Origin: Planctomycetota bacterium | GTDB lineage: Bacteria; Planctomycetota; PLA2; JAEUHO01 | NCBI GenBank assembly: GCA_020631815.1 | Contig: JACKGW010000003.1 | Coordinates: forward strand, 124,001-188,000 | DNA length: 64,000 bases | Reading direction: 5' to 3' | In this document: piece after piece, positions 1-9,218 of the stretch | Layout of the letters: every line of letters starts with the position of its first letter | Numbering within the stretch: the stretch's first letter is position 1 | Made by a program: the position numbers and the translations under genes | The notes under the pieces: model-generated | The model's database searches: none | Told to the model about the DNA's origin: nothing | The model's input: the letters and a program-made list of their open reading frames with translations, nothing else

Positions 1-45
1 CTGTCTCCGGTGGGCCCCGCGAAGCACGCCGACCCGGCCGCCTGA
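1..45 (+). CDS. possible C-terminal end of a gene entering from the left
   Basis: An open frame from base 1 ends in TGA at 43-45 and reads LSPVGPAKHADPAA. Fourteen residues are too few to assign a family. It lies on the same strand as rho, 77 bases upstream, so it could be the last gene of the unit that contains rho. It may also be chance, since GC-rich DNA is often open. Confidence 0.25.
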   Translation: MSPVGPAKHADPAA

Positions 46-122
46 TCCGGCCGACGGGCGTTCATCTCTCCCCTTGAGCCCCCGACCCCGCGTGGGTCGC
101 GGCGCCCTGCCTAGGAACGCGC

Positions 123-1934
123 ATGGCCGCGAAGAAGAAGAAGACTGCCAAGAAGAAGACCGCCAAGAAGGCCGCGGCGAAGAAGAGCGCGACCAAGAAG
201 AAGTCCGCGACCGCCAAGAAGAAGACCACGGCCACGCGCAAGAAGAAGGCCACGACCACCAAGAAGGCCGCTGCCGATCCCGTCGTCGAGTCCGCAGTCG
301 ACGACGAGCCGATCGAGAGCGAAGAGACCGTCGAAGCGGAAGCGCCGGGTCGCCCGACCGCCGGCGGACTGCGCCGGGGACGCCGCCGGCGCCTGCCCGC
401 CGCGCGTCGCGCCGAGCTGGGCGAGGGCCTGGGCGCCGACATCCCGCCGCTCCCCGACGAGGCGGACCTGCCTGCGTTCGGACGCCCCTCCGCGCCGCCT
501 CCGGCGCCGGTCCGCGGCGACGAGGACCCGCGCCAGCTGCTGGCGCGCGTGCGTCGCGGCGAGGCCCACGTCAGCGACCTCGGTCGCGTTCCGGAAGACG
601 CCTTGCGTCAGCTGGCCCGCGACGAGGGCCTCGCCGTCGGTGACGGCGAGCGCGTCACGGACATCGCCGTGCGTCTCGTCACGCACCAGCCGGCGCGCTC
701 CGGCCGCGAGGGACGCGAGGCGCGCGATGGACGCGACGGTCGCCCGCGCCGCGAGCGACGCGAGCGCAGCTCGACGCCGCGGGAGCCGGCCGAGCGCGAG
801 CCGGCGGGCGAGATCGAGACGGTCCGCGTCGAAGGGCTGCTCGAGATGCACCCCGACGGCTACGGGTTCCTGCGCCGCTCCGAGCGTGGCTACAGCCAGC
901 ACCCGGAGGACGTGTACGTCGCGGCCGCGCTCCTGCGCCGCGTCGGCCTGCAGCCGGGCCACTACGTGGTGGGCGAGGCCCATCGCCCCCGTCCGGGCCA
1001 GGCCTATCTCGCGCTGCAGACCGTCGAAGAGGTCAACCACCAAGACCCCGCCGTGCTCGCCGACGTGGTCCCGTTCAAGGACCTGACCGTCGTCTACCCC
1101 GACACGCGTCTGCCGCTCGAGGTCGAGCCGACCGGCTTCGAGATGCGCATCATGGACCTCTTCTGCCCGGTGGGCCGCGGCCAGCGCGGTCTCATCGTGG
1201 CGCCGCCGCGCTCGGGCAAGACGGTGCTGCTGACCAAGCTCGCCGACGCCATCGCGTCCAACAGCCCCGATGTCGACATCGTCGTGCTGCTCGTGGACGA
1301 GCGCCCCGAGGAAGTCACCAACATGCGCCGCTCGGTGCGTGGCGAGGTCATCGCGTCCACCTTCGACAAGCCCGCCGCCAACCACGTCCGTGTGGCCGAG
1401 CTCGTCATGGAGAAGGTCAAGCGCATGGTCGAGCTCGGACGCCACGTCGTCCTGCTGCTCGACTCCATCACGCGCCTCGGCCGCGCCTACAACAACATGA
1501 CCGGCGGCAGCGGCCGCATCCTCACGGGCGGCTTGGACGCCAACGCGCTCACCAAGCCCAAGCGCTTCTTCAGCAGCGCGCGCAACGTCGAGGACGGCGG
1601 CAGCCTGACGATCATCGCTTCGGCCCTCGTGGACACCGGCTCCAAGCTGGACCAGGTGATCTTCGAAGAGTTCAAGGGCACGGGCAACATGGAGTGCGTG
1701 CTCAGCCGCGACCTCTCCAACGCCCGTATCTGGCCCGCCATCGACGTTCCCGCTTCAGGGACGCGCAACGAAGACCTGCTGCTTCACCCCGACGAGATGG
1801 CGCAGACGGTGCGCCTTCGTCGCGCCGTGACGGGTCTCCCGGCCGAAGAGGTCATGCGCGCCCTGATCGTCAAGCTGAGGGAGTTCCCGACGAACCGGGA
1901 GTTCCTCATGGCGCTCGGCGACGGGGGGATGTAG
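123..1934 (+). CDS. rho: transcription termination factor Rho with lysine-rich N-terminal extension
   Basis: Rho is the hexameric RNA-dependent ATPase/translocase that ends transcription. Residues 1-50 are a Lys/Ala/Thr-rich tail of KKK and AKK repeats, followed by an acidic and then an Arg-rich stretch. A Rho_N-like helical segment lies near 135-190. The cold-shock-type RNA-binding domain (DGYGFLR, EDVYV) spans about 232-310. The ATPase core has Walker A APPRSGKT near 360-367, the signature DERPEEVTNMRR, Walker B VVLLLDSITRLGRAYN, and the R-loop region KLDQVIFEEFKGTGN. At 603 residues it is much longer than E. coli Rho (419), because of the extension and linker. The ATG is preceded by AGGA about 8 bases upstream. 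Its last 29 bases overlap the convergent transglycosylase gene. Confidence 0.97.
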   Translation: MAAKKKKTAKKKTAKKAAAKKSATKKKSATAKKKTTATRKKKATTTKKAAADPVVESAVDDEPIESEETVEAEAPGRPTAGGLRRGRRRRLPAARRAELGEGLGADIPPLPDEADLPAFGRPSAPPPAPVRGDEDPRQLLARVRRGEAHVSDLGRVPEDALRQLARDEGLAVGDGERVTDIAVRLVTHQPARSGREGREARDGRDGRPRRERRERSSTPREPAEREPAGEIETVRVEGLLEMHPDGYGFLRRSERGYSQHPEDVYVAAALLRRVGLQPGHYVVGEAHRPRPGQAYLALQTVEEVNHQDPAVLADVVPFKDLTVVYPDTRLPLEVEPTGFEMRIMDLFCPVGRGQRGLIVAPPRSGKTVLLTKLADAIASNSPDVDIVVLLVDERPEEVTNMRRSVRGEVIASTFDKPAANHVRVAELVMEKVKRMVELGRHVVLLLDSITRLGRAYNNMTGGSGRILTGGLDANALTKPKRFFSSARNVEDGGSLTIIASALVDTGSKLDQVIFEEFKGTGNMECVLSRDLSNARIWPAIDVPASGTRNEDLLLHPDEMAQTVRLRRAVTGLPAEEVMRALIVKLREFPTNREFLMALGDGGM

Positions 1935-2487
1935 CGGCGTAGCTCGCGCGCCACGCGAGCACGCGCTTCACGTACCGCCGCGTCTCGTCGAAGGCCTCGC
2001 GCTCGATCACGGCGCGCGGCGCGAGGTCGTACGCGCGTGCGCGCCAGCGATCGACCCGGCCCATGCCCGCGTTGTAGGCCGCCAGCGCGAACGCCTCCTC
2101 GCCGTCGTAGCGATCGAGCAGGCGCTTGAGGTACGACGCGCCCAGCGCCAAGTTCGTCTCCGGGTCCAGCAGGCCCTCGGGCGTCGGCGGGGTCCGTCCG
2201 CGGCGGACTGCTTCCTCGGCGGCCGTCGCCGGCATCAGCTGGGCCAGGCCGCGCGCGCCGGCACGGCTGGTCGCCTGCGCATCGCCCCCGCTCTCCGCCG
2301 CCACCAGGGCCAGCAGCAGATCCGGGTCGACGGACTCGGCGCGGGCGACCTCGCCGACGAGCGCGCGCCAGCGCCCGAGGTCCGGGGCGTCCTCACCCTC
2401 GCTCCAGCCGATCGCCAGGCCGACGAGGCCCGCGACGACGAGAAGGAGCACGACGATCGCGAGCCGGGGCCCGCGTTCGCTGCTCAC
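1906..2487 (-). CDS. membrane-anchored lytic transglycosylase (SLT family)
   Basis: A predicted peptidoglycan lytic transglycosylase that would cleave the MurNAc-GlcNAc bond outside the inner membrane. An N-terminal hydrophobic stretch (about 9-27) is a signal anchor. The SLT domain follows with catalytic Glu65 in AAESGG, then GLAQLMP near 80 and AYNAG near 137, the order seen in family 1 enzymes. I place the start at the GTG at 2487: it overlaps the stop of the upstream HEAT gene as GTGA and has a good GGAGG site about 8-10 bases before it. A longer frame reaches 2535 but would run inside the upstream gene. It is the last gene of the sigma-to-transglycosylase operon and converges with rho. 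Confidence 0.85.
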   Translation of the reverse strand: MSSERGPRLAIVVLLLVVAGLVGLAIGWSEGEDAPDLGRWRALVGEVARAESVDPDLLLALVAAESGGDAQATSRAGARGLAQLMPATAAEEAVRRGRTPPTPEGLLDPETNLALGASYLKRLLDRYDGEEAFALAAYNAGMGRVDRWRARAYDLAPRAVIEREAFDETRRYVKRVLAWRASYAATSPRRRAP

Positions 2488-5400
2488 CGCGGCCCTCCGA
2501 GACCGGAGACGCGGTCCTTGAACCAGTCGGCCCACAGCGCGGCGATCTCTTCGGCGCGTCGCGGCGAGGTCGTCACGTCGACGTCGCCGAACGAGCGGCC
2601 GGCCACGTCGTGCAGGGCCTTGGCCGCGTTGCGGCGCAGGACCGGGTCGGGGTCGCGCAGGACGCGGATGAACAGCGGCACCGTCGTCTCGTCGGGCTCG
2701 CCCTTGAGGTACAGGCCGAAGCCGGTCACGTCGTAGCCCTTGCGCTTGAGCGCGTCACGGAACCACGTGCGGGCCGTGCCGACGCGCTCGCGCTCGTACC
2801 AGCCTTGGTAGCGCTCGGCCAGCAGCGTGGGCGAGCGCTCGTCGAAGCGGATCGAGGTGAGCACCTCCAGGGCGACGCGGGCGCGTTCCTTCTCGGAGCC
2901 GGTGCCGCCACGCAGCAGGGCGACCAGGTAGGGAACGGTCTCCCCCATCCCACGCTCGGCGCCGCGCAGCGCGGCGGCCGCGACGACATCCGGGCTCTCG
3001 TCCCCCAGATGGCGGCGCAGCTGCTCGACGACGACGTCGCCCTCGAAGCGACCCAACGTGTCGACAAGGCGCGCGCGACGATCGGCTTGCGAGGGGCCGC
3101 GCATGAGCTCGTCCACGATCATGAAGCGAGCCTCGGCCGAGCCGAGCTCGGCCAGCGCTTCGGCGGCGGCTTCCTGCACCTGGCGGTCGCGGTCGTTGGT
3201 GAGGTAGTAGCCGAGCAGGCGCACGGCGTCCTTGTGTCCCGCGCGGGCCATCGAGCGCAGGGCCGCGGCACGCAGGGCACCGCTGCCCTCACCGCGCTCC
3301 TCCGCCAGCACGCGCGTGAGGAACGGATGCGCGGCGTTGCCGGGGATGAACCCGAGCGCGCGCGCCACCTCGAGACGCGTGCCGAGGTCGCCGTCACGGA
3401 ACAGCGTCTCGAGGCGCTCGACGACACTGGGGTCGCCGAAGTACGCCATGGCGAGCAAGGACTCGACGGAGACGCGCGGGTCTTCGTCGAGCGCCAACAC
3501 TTCGAGGCTCGGCCGCAGGCGCTCCTTGGCGCGCTCGCGGACGGCCTCTTCGACCTCGCCGTCCTCGCCGCTCATGAGCAGGCGCGTTGCGAGGGCACCC
3601 GCGGCGCGCATGCCGGCACGCGGGTCGGAGTAGGACTCCTTCAGCACCGCGATGCCGCCCTCCATCAGGATGTGGGCGAGAACGCGGCGGGCTTCGTCCT
3701 CGGGGCGGTCGGCGAGGAGACCGAGCAGCTCGGCGCGGACCTCGTCGTGCCCCTGGCGCAGGATCCAGCGCAGGCCGTCCTTCTCCATGACGCCGAACGC
3801 CGGCGCGCCGGCCAGCTCGCGAGCCAGGACGGCTGCTTCCGCGCCGCTCAGACGACCGCCCAGGCGCTGCAGGCGGTAGAGCGCCTGCGCCTTGGCCAGG
3901 TCATCGGGCAAGTCGTCGAATGACGCGACGATGGCGCTGCGCAGGAAGTCGGTCCGCTCGTCGGGGCCGGCGGCTTCCAGCCCCTCCTGGTTGCGTTCCC
4001 ACCAGACCTTGCGATCGAGCCACTTGTCGGTGTCGACGTACGTCTGCCACTCGTTGGCCTCGAGCAGGGCATCGAAGCGCAGCCGTGTACGCGTGGTCGG
4101 GCGGTCGTTGTCGGCCGTGTCGTCGTCGGGCGTGAGCACCATGCGACGGCGCTGGTTGCCCACGGCGAGCGTCACGGCGACGTGCTCGTCGGTGCGCTCC
4201 TCACCGCTCTCGGGCCCTTGGAAGATGCCCAAGCCCTCGAAGAAGCCGACCAGCGCCGCAAAGGCAGGGTCTTGCAGCCAGAGGACGTTGGGGCGGCTCG
4301 GCGCGGACTGGGGCGCGAACTCGGCGGTGCGCCGCAGGCCGTTGGCCTCCACCACGGTGATGCGCACGGAGGCCTGCGGCAGGTCGCTGGCTTCCAGACG
4401 CTCGAGGGGACGACGCGCACGGAACGACCCTCGAGCGCCGCGCCACCACTGGGCCCAGTCCACCGCCGTCTCGGGCAGGTCCTTGCCGGTGAGCCGGCGC
4501 AAGGCGGCGAACGCGGGACCGCGCACGCTCTCGTAGTCGCGAAAGTGGTCGCCGCCGACGGCGTCGACGAGCACGTCGATGACGGCCTGGTCGAGCAGCG
4601 CCAGGAGCGCCTCGTCACCGGAGGACGCCGCACCGAACGCCAGACCCACGCCTGCGGCCGCGCGCGTCAGCTTGAGGGGATGGGCAAGTCCCCGCTGGCC
4701 GGAGAGCGCCGCGAGGGTGGCCACCTCGAAGGGCTCCGTGAGCCGGACGCGCGCCTGCTCGGCCAGCGCGAGCGTGGCGTAGGCGCGCTCGCGCGCTTCC
4801 CCACTGCGCGCCAGCTCGTTGAGCTGCTGCGTCATCGCCGCATCGCCACCGCGTCCGAGGAGCTCGGCCGCCGTGGTCGCCACCTCCGGGTCGCTGTCGG
4901 CCAGCGCCTGCAGGAGGCGCGAGTCGGCGTCCGCCACGCCGGCCGGGCGCAGCAGCTGCAGGCCGGCGATGCGCACGGGCGCCTTGCGGCCGTCGAGCAG
5001 CTGCAGCACGCCGGGCGCGTCGGCGTTCGTCACGTGCTCGGCGAGGAAGCGCGTGGCCTCCCGACGGAACAGCGGGCGGTTGGCCAACCCCAAGAAGCTG
5101 ATGAGCCACGACTTGGCGTTCTCCGCCGACAGTCCGTACGCGGCGCGGAAGAAGACCTCGGCGCGACTCGCGTTGGTGCGCTGGGCCGCGGCACCGAGGA
5201 TGACCTGCACGTGGACCGGCTCGCCGATCTTGCCGAGCACCCACGCGGCACCGGGCTGCATCGCGGGATCCCCGTTCTTGAGCACCGCGACGAGGTAGGG
5301 GATGACTTCCTGTCCGCGAAGGAAGAGCGCTTCGGCCGCGCGCTGTCCGCTGCGCTGCTCGGGCCAGCCGCGGAGCTCGTCGAGCTCGGCGCGGATCGCA

Positions 5401-5600
5401 CGCTCGGTGCGATCGATGGGCGCCTCCGGACGCGTCGTGCCCGGCGCCTTCGTGCCGCCCTCCGCGGGCGGCGAGCCGAAGTCGAACTCGTCGCGCTTCT
5501 TGGGCGGGTCGTCGGCGCGCGCGGGCAGCGCAACGTCCACGGCGGTCGCGACCGCGAGCACGAGGGGGATCAGACGCGAGGCGAGGCGGTGGCGATCCAT
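2484..5600 (-). CDS. large exported HEAT-repeat protein
   Basis: About 1,038 residues. The N-terminus (MDRHRLASRLIPLVLAV..ALPARA) is a signal peptide, so the protein is exported. Two blocks of HEAT-like repeats (LGKIGEPVHV, LGRGGDAAM, ALGFIPGNAAHP, ALAELGSAEAR, ALHDVAGRSFG) lie near 80-330 and 560-1,020, separated by a non-repeat segment. HEAT repeats make superhelical scaffolds that bind other proteins; the partner is unknown and no catalytic motif is visible. A GTG at 5630 overlaps the recG stop as GTGA and is an alternative start. I prefer the ATG at 5600 because it begins a clean signal peptide, although its Shine-Dalgarno (AGGTG directly before it) is poor. Its stop overlaps the transglycosylase start. 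Confidence 0.85.
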   Translation of the reverse strand: MDRHRLASRLIPLVLAVATAVDVALPARADDPPKKRDEFDFGSPPAEGGTKAPGTTRPEAPIDRTERAIRAELDELRGWPEQRSGQRAAEALFLRGQEVIPYLVAVLKNGDPAMQPGAAWVLGKIGEPVHVQVILGAAAQRTNASRAEVFFRAAYGLSAENAKSWLISFLGLANRPLFRREATRFLAEHVTNADAPGVLQLLDGRKAPVRIAGLQLLRPAGVADADSRLLQALADSDPEVATTAAELLGRGGDAAMTQQLNELARSGEARERAYATLALAEQARVRLTEPFEVATLAALSGQRGLAHPLKLTRAAAGVGLAFGAASSGDEALLALLDQAVIDVLVDAVGGDHFRDYESVRGPAFAALRRLTGKDLPETAVDWAQWWRGARGSFRARRPLERLEASDLPQASVRITVVEANGLRRTAEFAPQSAPSRPNVLWLQDPAFAALVGFFEGLGIFQGPESGEERTDEHVAVTLAVGNQRRRMVLTPDDDTADNDRPTTRTRLRFDALLEANEWQTYVDTDKWLDRKVWWERNQEGLEAAGPDERTDFLRSAIVASFDDLPDDLAKAQALYRLQRLGGRLSGAEAAVLARELAGAPAFGVMEKDGLRWILRQGHDEVRAELLGLLADRPEDEARRVLAHILMEGGIAVLKESYSDPRAGMRAAGALATRLLMSGEDGEVEEAVRERAKERLRPSLEVLALDEDPRVSVESLLAMAYFGDPSVVERLETLFRDGDLGTRLEVARALGFIPGNAAHPFLTRVLAEERGEGSGALRAAALRSMARAGHKDAVRLLGYYLTNDRDRQVQEAAAEALAELGSAEARFMIVDELMRGPSQADRRARLVDTLGRFEGDVVVEQLRRHLGDESPDVVAAAALRGAERGMGETVPYLVALLRGGTGSEKERARVALEVLTSIRFDERSPTLLAERYQGWYERERVGTARTWFRDALKRKGYDVTGFGLYLKGEPDETTVPLFIRVLRDPDPVLRRNAAKALHDVAGRSFGDVDVTTSPRRAEEIAALWADWFKDRVSGLGGPR

Positions 5601-5626
5601 CACCTGACGAGCGTCCCCGGCACGGG

Positions 5627-7717
5627 TCACGCCCGGGTCATCCGTCGGGCGAGCGCCACGGCCGCCCGACGCAGGGGGCGGTGGTCCTCGGCCAGCAGGC
5701 CGGCGTCCTCCTCGAAGATGCCGGCTGCCACCTGCCGCACGCGGGCCAGCAACGGCAGGTCGGCCGGCAGCTCCGCGGCCCGGAAGGCCGGACGACCGCT
5801 CTGACGGGTGCCGAACAGGTCACCGACCCCGCGGATCCCCAGGTCCTCCTCGGCGATCGCCAAGCCGTCGTGCGTGCGGGCCAGGACCTCCAGGCGGGCG
5901 GGAGGCGCATCGGACCGTGAACGGTCCACCAAGACGCACAGCCCGGGCAGGTCGCCGCGGCCCACGCGACCGCGCAGCTGGTGCAGCTGGGACAGCCCGA
6001 AGCGCTCGGCATGCTCGACGACCAGGACCGTGGCGCGCGGGACGTCGACGCCCACTTCCACGACCACCGTGGCCACGAGCAGGTCCACCTCGCCCGCGCG
6101 AAAGCGACCCATGACCTCGTCCTTCTCGGCGCGCTTCATGCGCCCGGTCAGCAGGGCGACGCGTGCACGCGGAAGGGCGCGCTGCCAGCGCTCCACGGCC
6201 GCTTCGGCGTCCTTCAGGTCCAGCGACTCGCTCTCGCTCACCAGCGGGTAGATCACGTACGCCTGCTGGCCCGCGTCGATGGCCCCCGCGACCCGACGCA
6301 GCACCGCGCGCCCTTCTCGCGGGCGCACCACGTGCGTCTCGACATCGTGGCGTCCGGGCAGGCGTCCCTCGAGCACGCTGACGTCGAGGTCGCCGTGCAC
6401 GGCCATGGCCAGCGTGCGCGGAATGGGCGTGGCGCTCATGGCCAGCAGGTGCGGCACACGTCCGTCGTCGCGAGGTGCAAGCAGGCGTCGCCGCTGCGCC
6501 ACGCCGAAGCGATGCTGCTCGTCCACGATCGCCAGGCCGAGGCGGGCGAACGACACGTCGTCCTGCAGCAGGGCGTGCGTGCCGACGGCGAGGTCGATGT
6601 CGCCGCGCGCCAGGGCCTCGAGCTCGCGCAGGCGAGCCGCGCTGCGGCGACCGCCGGCGAACCAGCCGACACGCACGCGACTGCCCTCGAGCCATGCCGT
6701 CAGCGTGTCGGCATGCTGGCGCGCCAAGATCTCGGTGGGCGCGAGCACGGCCACTTGGTGGCCGGCGGCGATCGCGACCAGCGCGGCGTAGGCCGCGACG
6801 GCCGTCTTCCCGGCGCCGACGTCGCCCTGCAGCAAGCGACGCATCGGGACGGGCTTCGCGAGATCGGCGGCGATCTCGGCCACGACGGCGTCTTGGCCCG
6901 CGGTGAGCGTGAACGGGAAGCGGGCCCGGATGCGCTCGTCGAGCTCGGCCGACGCGGGACAGGCCACGCCGCCGCGCCGGGCCACGGCACGGCGACGCAG
7001 GCGAAAGGCCACGTCGTGCACCAGGAGCTCGTCGAAGGCCAGCCTGCGCCGCGCACGTGCGGCGGCCTCTTCGTCGCTCGGGAAGTGCAGCTGGCGCAGC
7101 GCATGGCGCAGAGGTCCGAGCCCGAGCTCGTCCAGGTGACGCGCCGGCACCAGGTCCTGCACGGCGTCGGACACCCCCAGCAGGCGCCAGACGAGCCGTC
7201 GCAGGAACAACGGCGTGATGCCCCGGCCCGCGGGATGAACCGGCACGAGGCGAAACACGCCCGGACCGTCGGGCTCTCCCTCGTCGGGCAGACGCTCGGA
7301 AGCAGGAGCGTGCAACAACAACGCTCCGCGTTCTTCGCGTGGCGCGCCGAAGACCGCCAAGCGCGAGCCCGCCACCGGCGCCCTGGGCACGTAGCCGCGG
7401 TGGAACCAGCGCGCATCGACGGCACCGCTCTCGTCGACGAGCGTGGCCTCGACGATGGCCAAGCCGCCTCGTGCGCGCACGGTGCGTGCCCGCTCGACGC
7501 GCCCCACGACGAACGCGTCGGCTCCCGCCACGAGCTCGGCAATCGGCGTGACGTGGCGGCGGTCTTCGTAGCGCCGCGGCGCGTGCCGCAGCAGATCCTC
7601 GATGGTCGTCACGCCGATCGCTGCGAGCGCGTCGGCGCGTGGCCCTGGCACACCGGGTACCTGGGCGAGCAGCGTTGCCGGCCCCAGGCCTTCCAGCGCG
7701 AGCCCTTCGTCGCTCAT
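5627..7717 (-). CDS. recG: ATP-dependent DNA helicase RecG
   Basis: RecG remodels stalled replication forks and Holliday junctions. The 696-residue length fits the family. The N-terminal part holds a helix-hairpin-helix-like start (LAQVPGVPGPRADALAAIGVTTIEDLL) and the OB-fold wedge domain (about 60-160). Helicase motifs follow in order: Walker A GDVGAGKTAVA near 297-304, the DEQH box in DEQHRFG near 397, SATPIPRTLAM, and in the second lobe VVEVGVDVP and QLRGRVGRG. The ATG at 7717 overlaps the upstream stop (ATGA). A longer open frame up to 8104 is only a GC-driven extension. Position in an operon with sigma and anti-sigma genes is unusual, but the overlaps support co-transcription. Confidence 0.96.
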   Translation of the reverse strand: MSDEGLALEGLGPATLLAQVPGVPGPRADALAAIGVTTIEDLLRHAPRRYEDRRHVTPIAELVAGADAFVVGRVERARTVRARGGLAIVEATLVDESGAVDARWFHRGYVPRAPVAGSRLAVFGAPREERGALLLHAPASERLPDEGEPDGPGVFRLVPVHPAGRGITPLFLRRLVWRLLGVSDAVQDLVPARHLDELGLGPLRHALRQLHFPSDEEAAARARRRLAFDELLVHDVAFRLRRRAVARRGGVACPASAELDERIRARFPFTLTAGQDAVVAEIAADLAKPVPMRRLLQGDVGAGKTAVAAYAALVAIAAGHQVAVLAPTEILARQHADTLTAWLEGSRVRVGWFAGGRRSAARLRELEALARGDIDLAVGTHALLQDDVSFARLGLAIVDEQHRFGVAQRRRLLAPRDDGRVPHLLAMSATPIPRTLAMAVHGDLDVSVLEGRLPGRHDVETHVVRPREGRAVLRRVAGAIDAGQQAYVIYPLVSESESLDLKDAEAAVERWQRALPRARVALLTGRMKRAEKDEVMGRFRAGEVDLLVATVVVEVGVDVPRATVLVVEHAERFGLSQLHQLRGRVGRGDLPGLCVLVDRSRSDAPPARLEVLARTHDGLAIAEEDLGIRGVGDLFGTRQSGRPAFRAAELPADLPLLARVRQVAAGIFEEDAGLLAEDHRPLRRAAVALARRMTRA

Positions 7718-8157
7718 CGCGCACCTGGGGTCGGGTCCCACCACGTGGCGGGCCACGTCCGGAGGAACGCTGCGCGCCCGGCGGTGTCCACGGTGCCGCC
7801 GCGCTCCCGCAGCCGGATCGCCTCGATGGCCGCACGTGCCGCCACGGACGGCGGTCGCCCGCGCTCGATCAAGGCCTCCAAGCGGCCGAGGTCCTGCGCC
7901 AGCCAAGCCGCCACGAGCTCCCCGGCGGGGCCTTCGCGCGCTGCGGGGCTTGCGGCATCCCACGCGGCGCGGGCGTCCTCGCGGGTGCCGCGGTCCATCG
8001 CGACCAAGGCCTTGGCCAGCTCGTCCGGCCAGGGCCGCCCGACGGCCGGAGCGCTGCCCGGGACCCGCCGTCGCAGCATGCTCCCCGCCGTGCGTCCTGC
8101 CCACAGGGCGCCCGCCAGGAAGGCCAGCACGAGCAGCACGGTCAGCGGTGTGCGCAC
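7714..8157 (-). CDS. small membrane-anchored protein of unknown function
   Basis: About 147 residues with one N-terminal membrane segment (TPLTVLLVLAFLAGALWAG), then a soluble Ala/Arg-rich helical region with no recognised motif. The start is the GTG at 8157, the first plausible start after the anti-sigma stop at 8186, giving a 28-base gap. Its stop overlaps the recG start (ATGA). I do not recognise the family. Lying between an anti-sigma gene and recG, it may be a membrane accessory of the sigma system, but the sequence itself does not show this. Confidence 0.6.
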   Translation of the reverse strand: MRTPLTVLLVLAFLAGALWAGRTAGSMLRRRVPGSAPAVGRPWPDELAKALVAMDRGTREDARAAWDAASPAAREGPAGELVAAWLAQDLGRLEALIERGRPPSVAARAAIEAIRLRERGGTVDTAGRAAFLRTWPATWWDPTPGAR

Positions 8158-8185
8158 CTCGAGAAGGTACGCGCGCCGAGCCCCG

Positions 8186-9187
8186 CTAGCGGTCGCTCGC
8201 GCGGACTTCGACGTCGAGCGACGTCTCGCCGCGCGGTGCGTCGGCGGCCTGGACGTCGAGGCCCAACCGCTCGAAGAGACGCCGCCAGTCCGCGACGCCC
8301 AGCACGAGGCGGACACGGGTAGCGCCGGAGCTCTGCTTGTGCGCCTCGTCGCGCGCCAGGCGTGCATCGACGACGCCCACGTCCTTCGCGCTGTTCGTCG
8401 GCTGGTCGGCCTGCACGAGCGAGAGCCACGCGACGAACGCCTCCACGTCCTTGGCGCGAACCACGAGGAGCTTGCGCGGAGGGACGGCGTCACCACCTCC
8501 CCCGCCGATCCCCAGCGGCGCGTCGCCCGTCGAGGCGCCTGCAGCAGGCTCGTCGCTCGGCTCGCGCTGGCCGCGGTCGACGGCCCCGCCCGGAACGAGG
8601 GTCGGCGCCCGTGACGCGGCGGGGCGCGGCGGGGGCGCGGCGACAGGGGCCGCGGGGGGAGCCGCCGCCGTCGGCAGGGGTGCGGTCGCCTCGTCGCGCA
8701 TGGCGCCGAGGTTGCCTTCGTTCCATGTGTCCGACGTCGTCGTCTTGGACGTGGTGGCCTCGGACGTGAACGGCTCGGACGGTGGCACGTCGGCGCTCTG
8801 GGTCGCTCGCACGGGCCCGGAGTCGGAGCCACGATCGACGTACCAGCCGATGGTCCAGCCCACGATCAGCAGGGCCGCGGCGGCATAGGCCGCCCCAAGC
8901 AGTCGCAGCATCTTCGGCCGCGCATCGCGCGCAGGCTCGTCGCCACGCGCGATGGCCTCGCGCACGCCGGTCAGGAAGCCATCGGGAGCGCCAGGCAGGC
9001 AGGCCGTGTCCTCGCGCAGTGCCACGCCGACGCCGCGCAGGGCCTCCAGCTCGGCGGCGAGCTCGGGCTCGTCGGCAAGACGCTGGCGCAGCGCAGCCTC
9101 CGCGGCGGCGTCCAGCCGACCATCGAGGTGGTCGGAGAGCAGCGCGAGGGTCGCCTCGTCGAAGGGCGGCAACGGGGTGGTGCTCAT
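8186..9187 (-). CDS. probable membrane anti-sigma factor
   Basis: 333 residues. The N-terminal 60 residues (LLSDHLDGRLDAAAEAALRQ, then LADEPELAAELEALRGVG) resemble the short helical sigma-binding domain of planctomycete anti-sigma factors, without the zinc HXXXCXXC motif. A single membrane helix (LLGAAYAAAALLIVGWTIGWYV) lies near 95-118. A long low-complexity Thr/Ser/Pro/Ala linker follows, then a C-terminal extracytoplasmic domain (about 235-333) that I do not recognise. The ATG at 9187 is 31 bases after the sigma gene stop. Order and spacing make it the likely partner of that ECF sigma: it would hold the sigma at the membrane until an outside signal releases it. Confidence 0.75.
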   Translation of the reverse strand: MSTTPLPPFDEATLALLSDHLDGRLDAAAEAALRQRLADEPELAAELEALRGVGVALREDTACLPGAPDGFLTGVREAIARGDEPARDARPKMLRLLGAAYAAAALLIVGWTIGWYVDRGSDSGPVRATQSADVPPSEPFTSEATTSKTTTSDTWNEGNLGAMRDEATAPLPTAAAPPAAPVAAPPPRPAASRAPTLVPGGAVDRGQREPSDEPAAGASTGDAPLGIGGGGGDAVPPRKLLVVRAKDVEAFVAWLSLVQADQPTNSAKDVGVVDARLARDEAHKQSSGATRVRLVLGVADWRRLFERLGLDVQAADAPRGETSLDVEVRASDR

Positions 9188-9218
9188 GCCGCACCCCCGC
9201 ACGGTTGGCGAAACGCGC

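Noticed and set aside
7718..8104. N-terminal extension of RecG up to 8104
   Set aside because: The extra 129 residues are Arg/Gly/Ala-rich antisense-like sequence overlapping the small membrane gene; the family start fits the ATG at 7717, which overlaps the previous stop.
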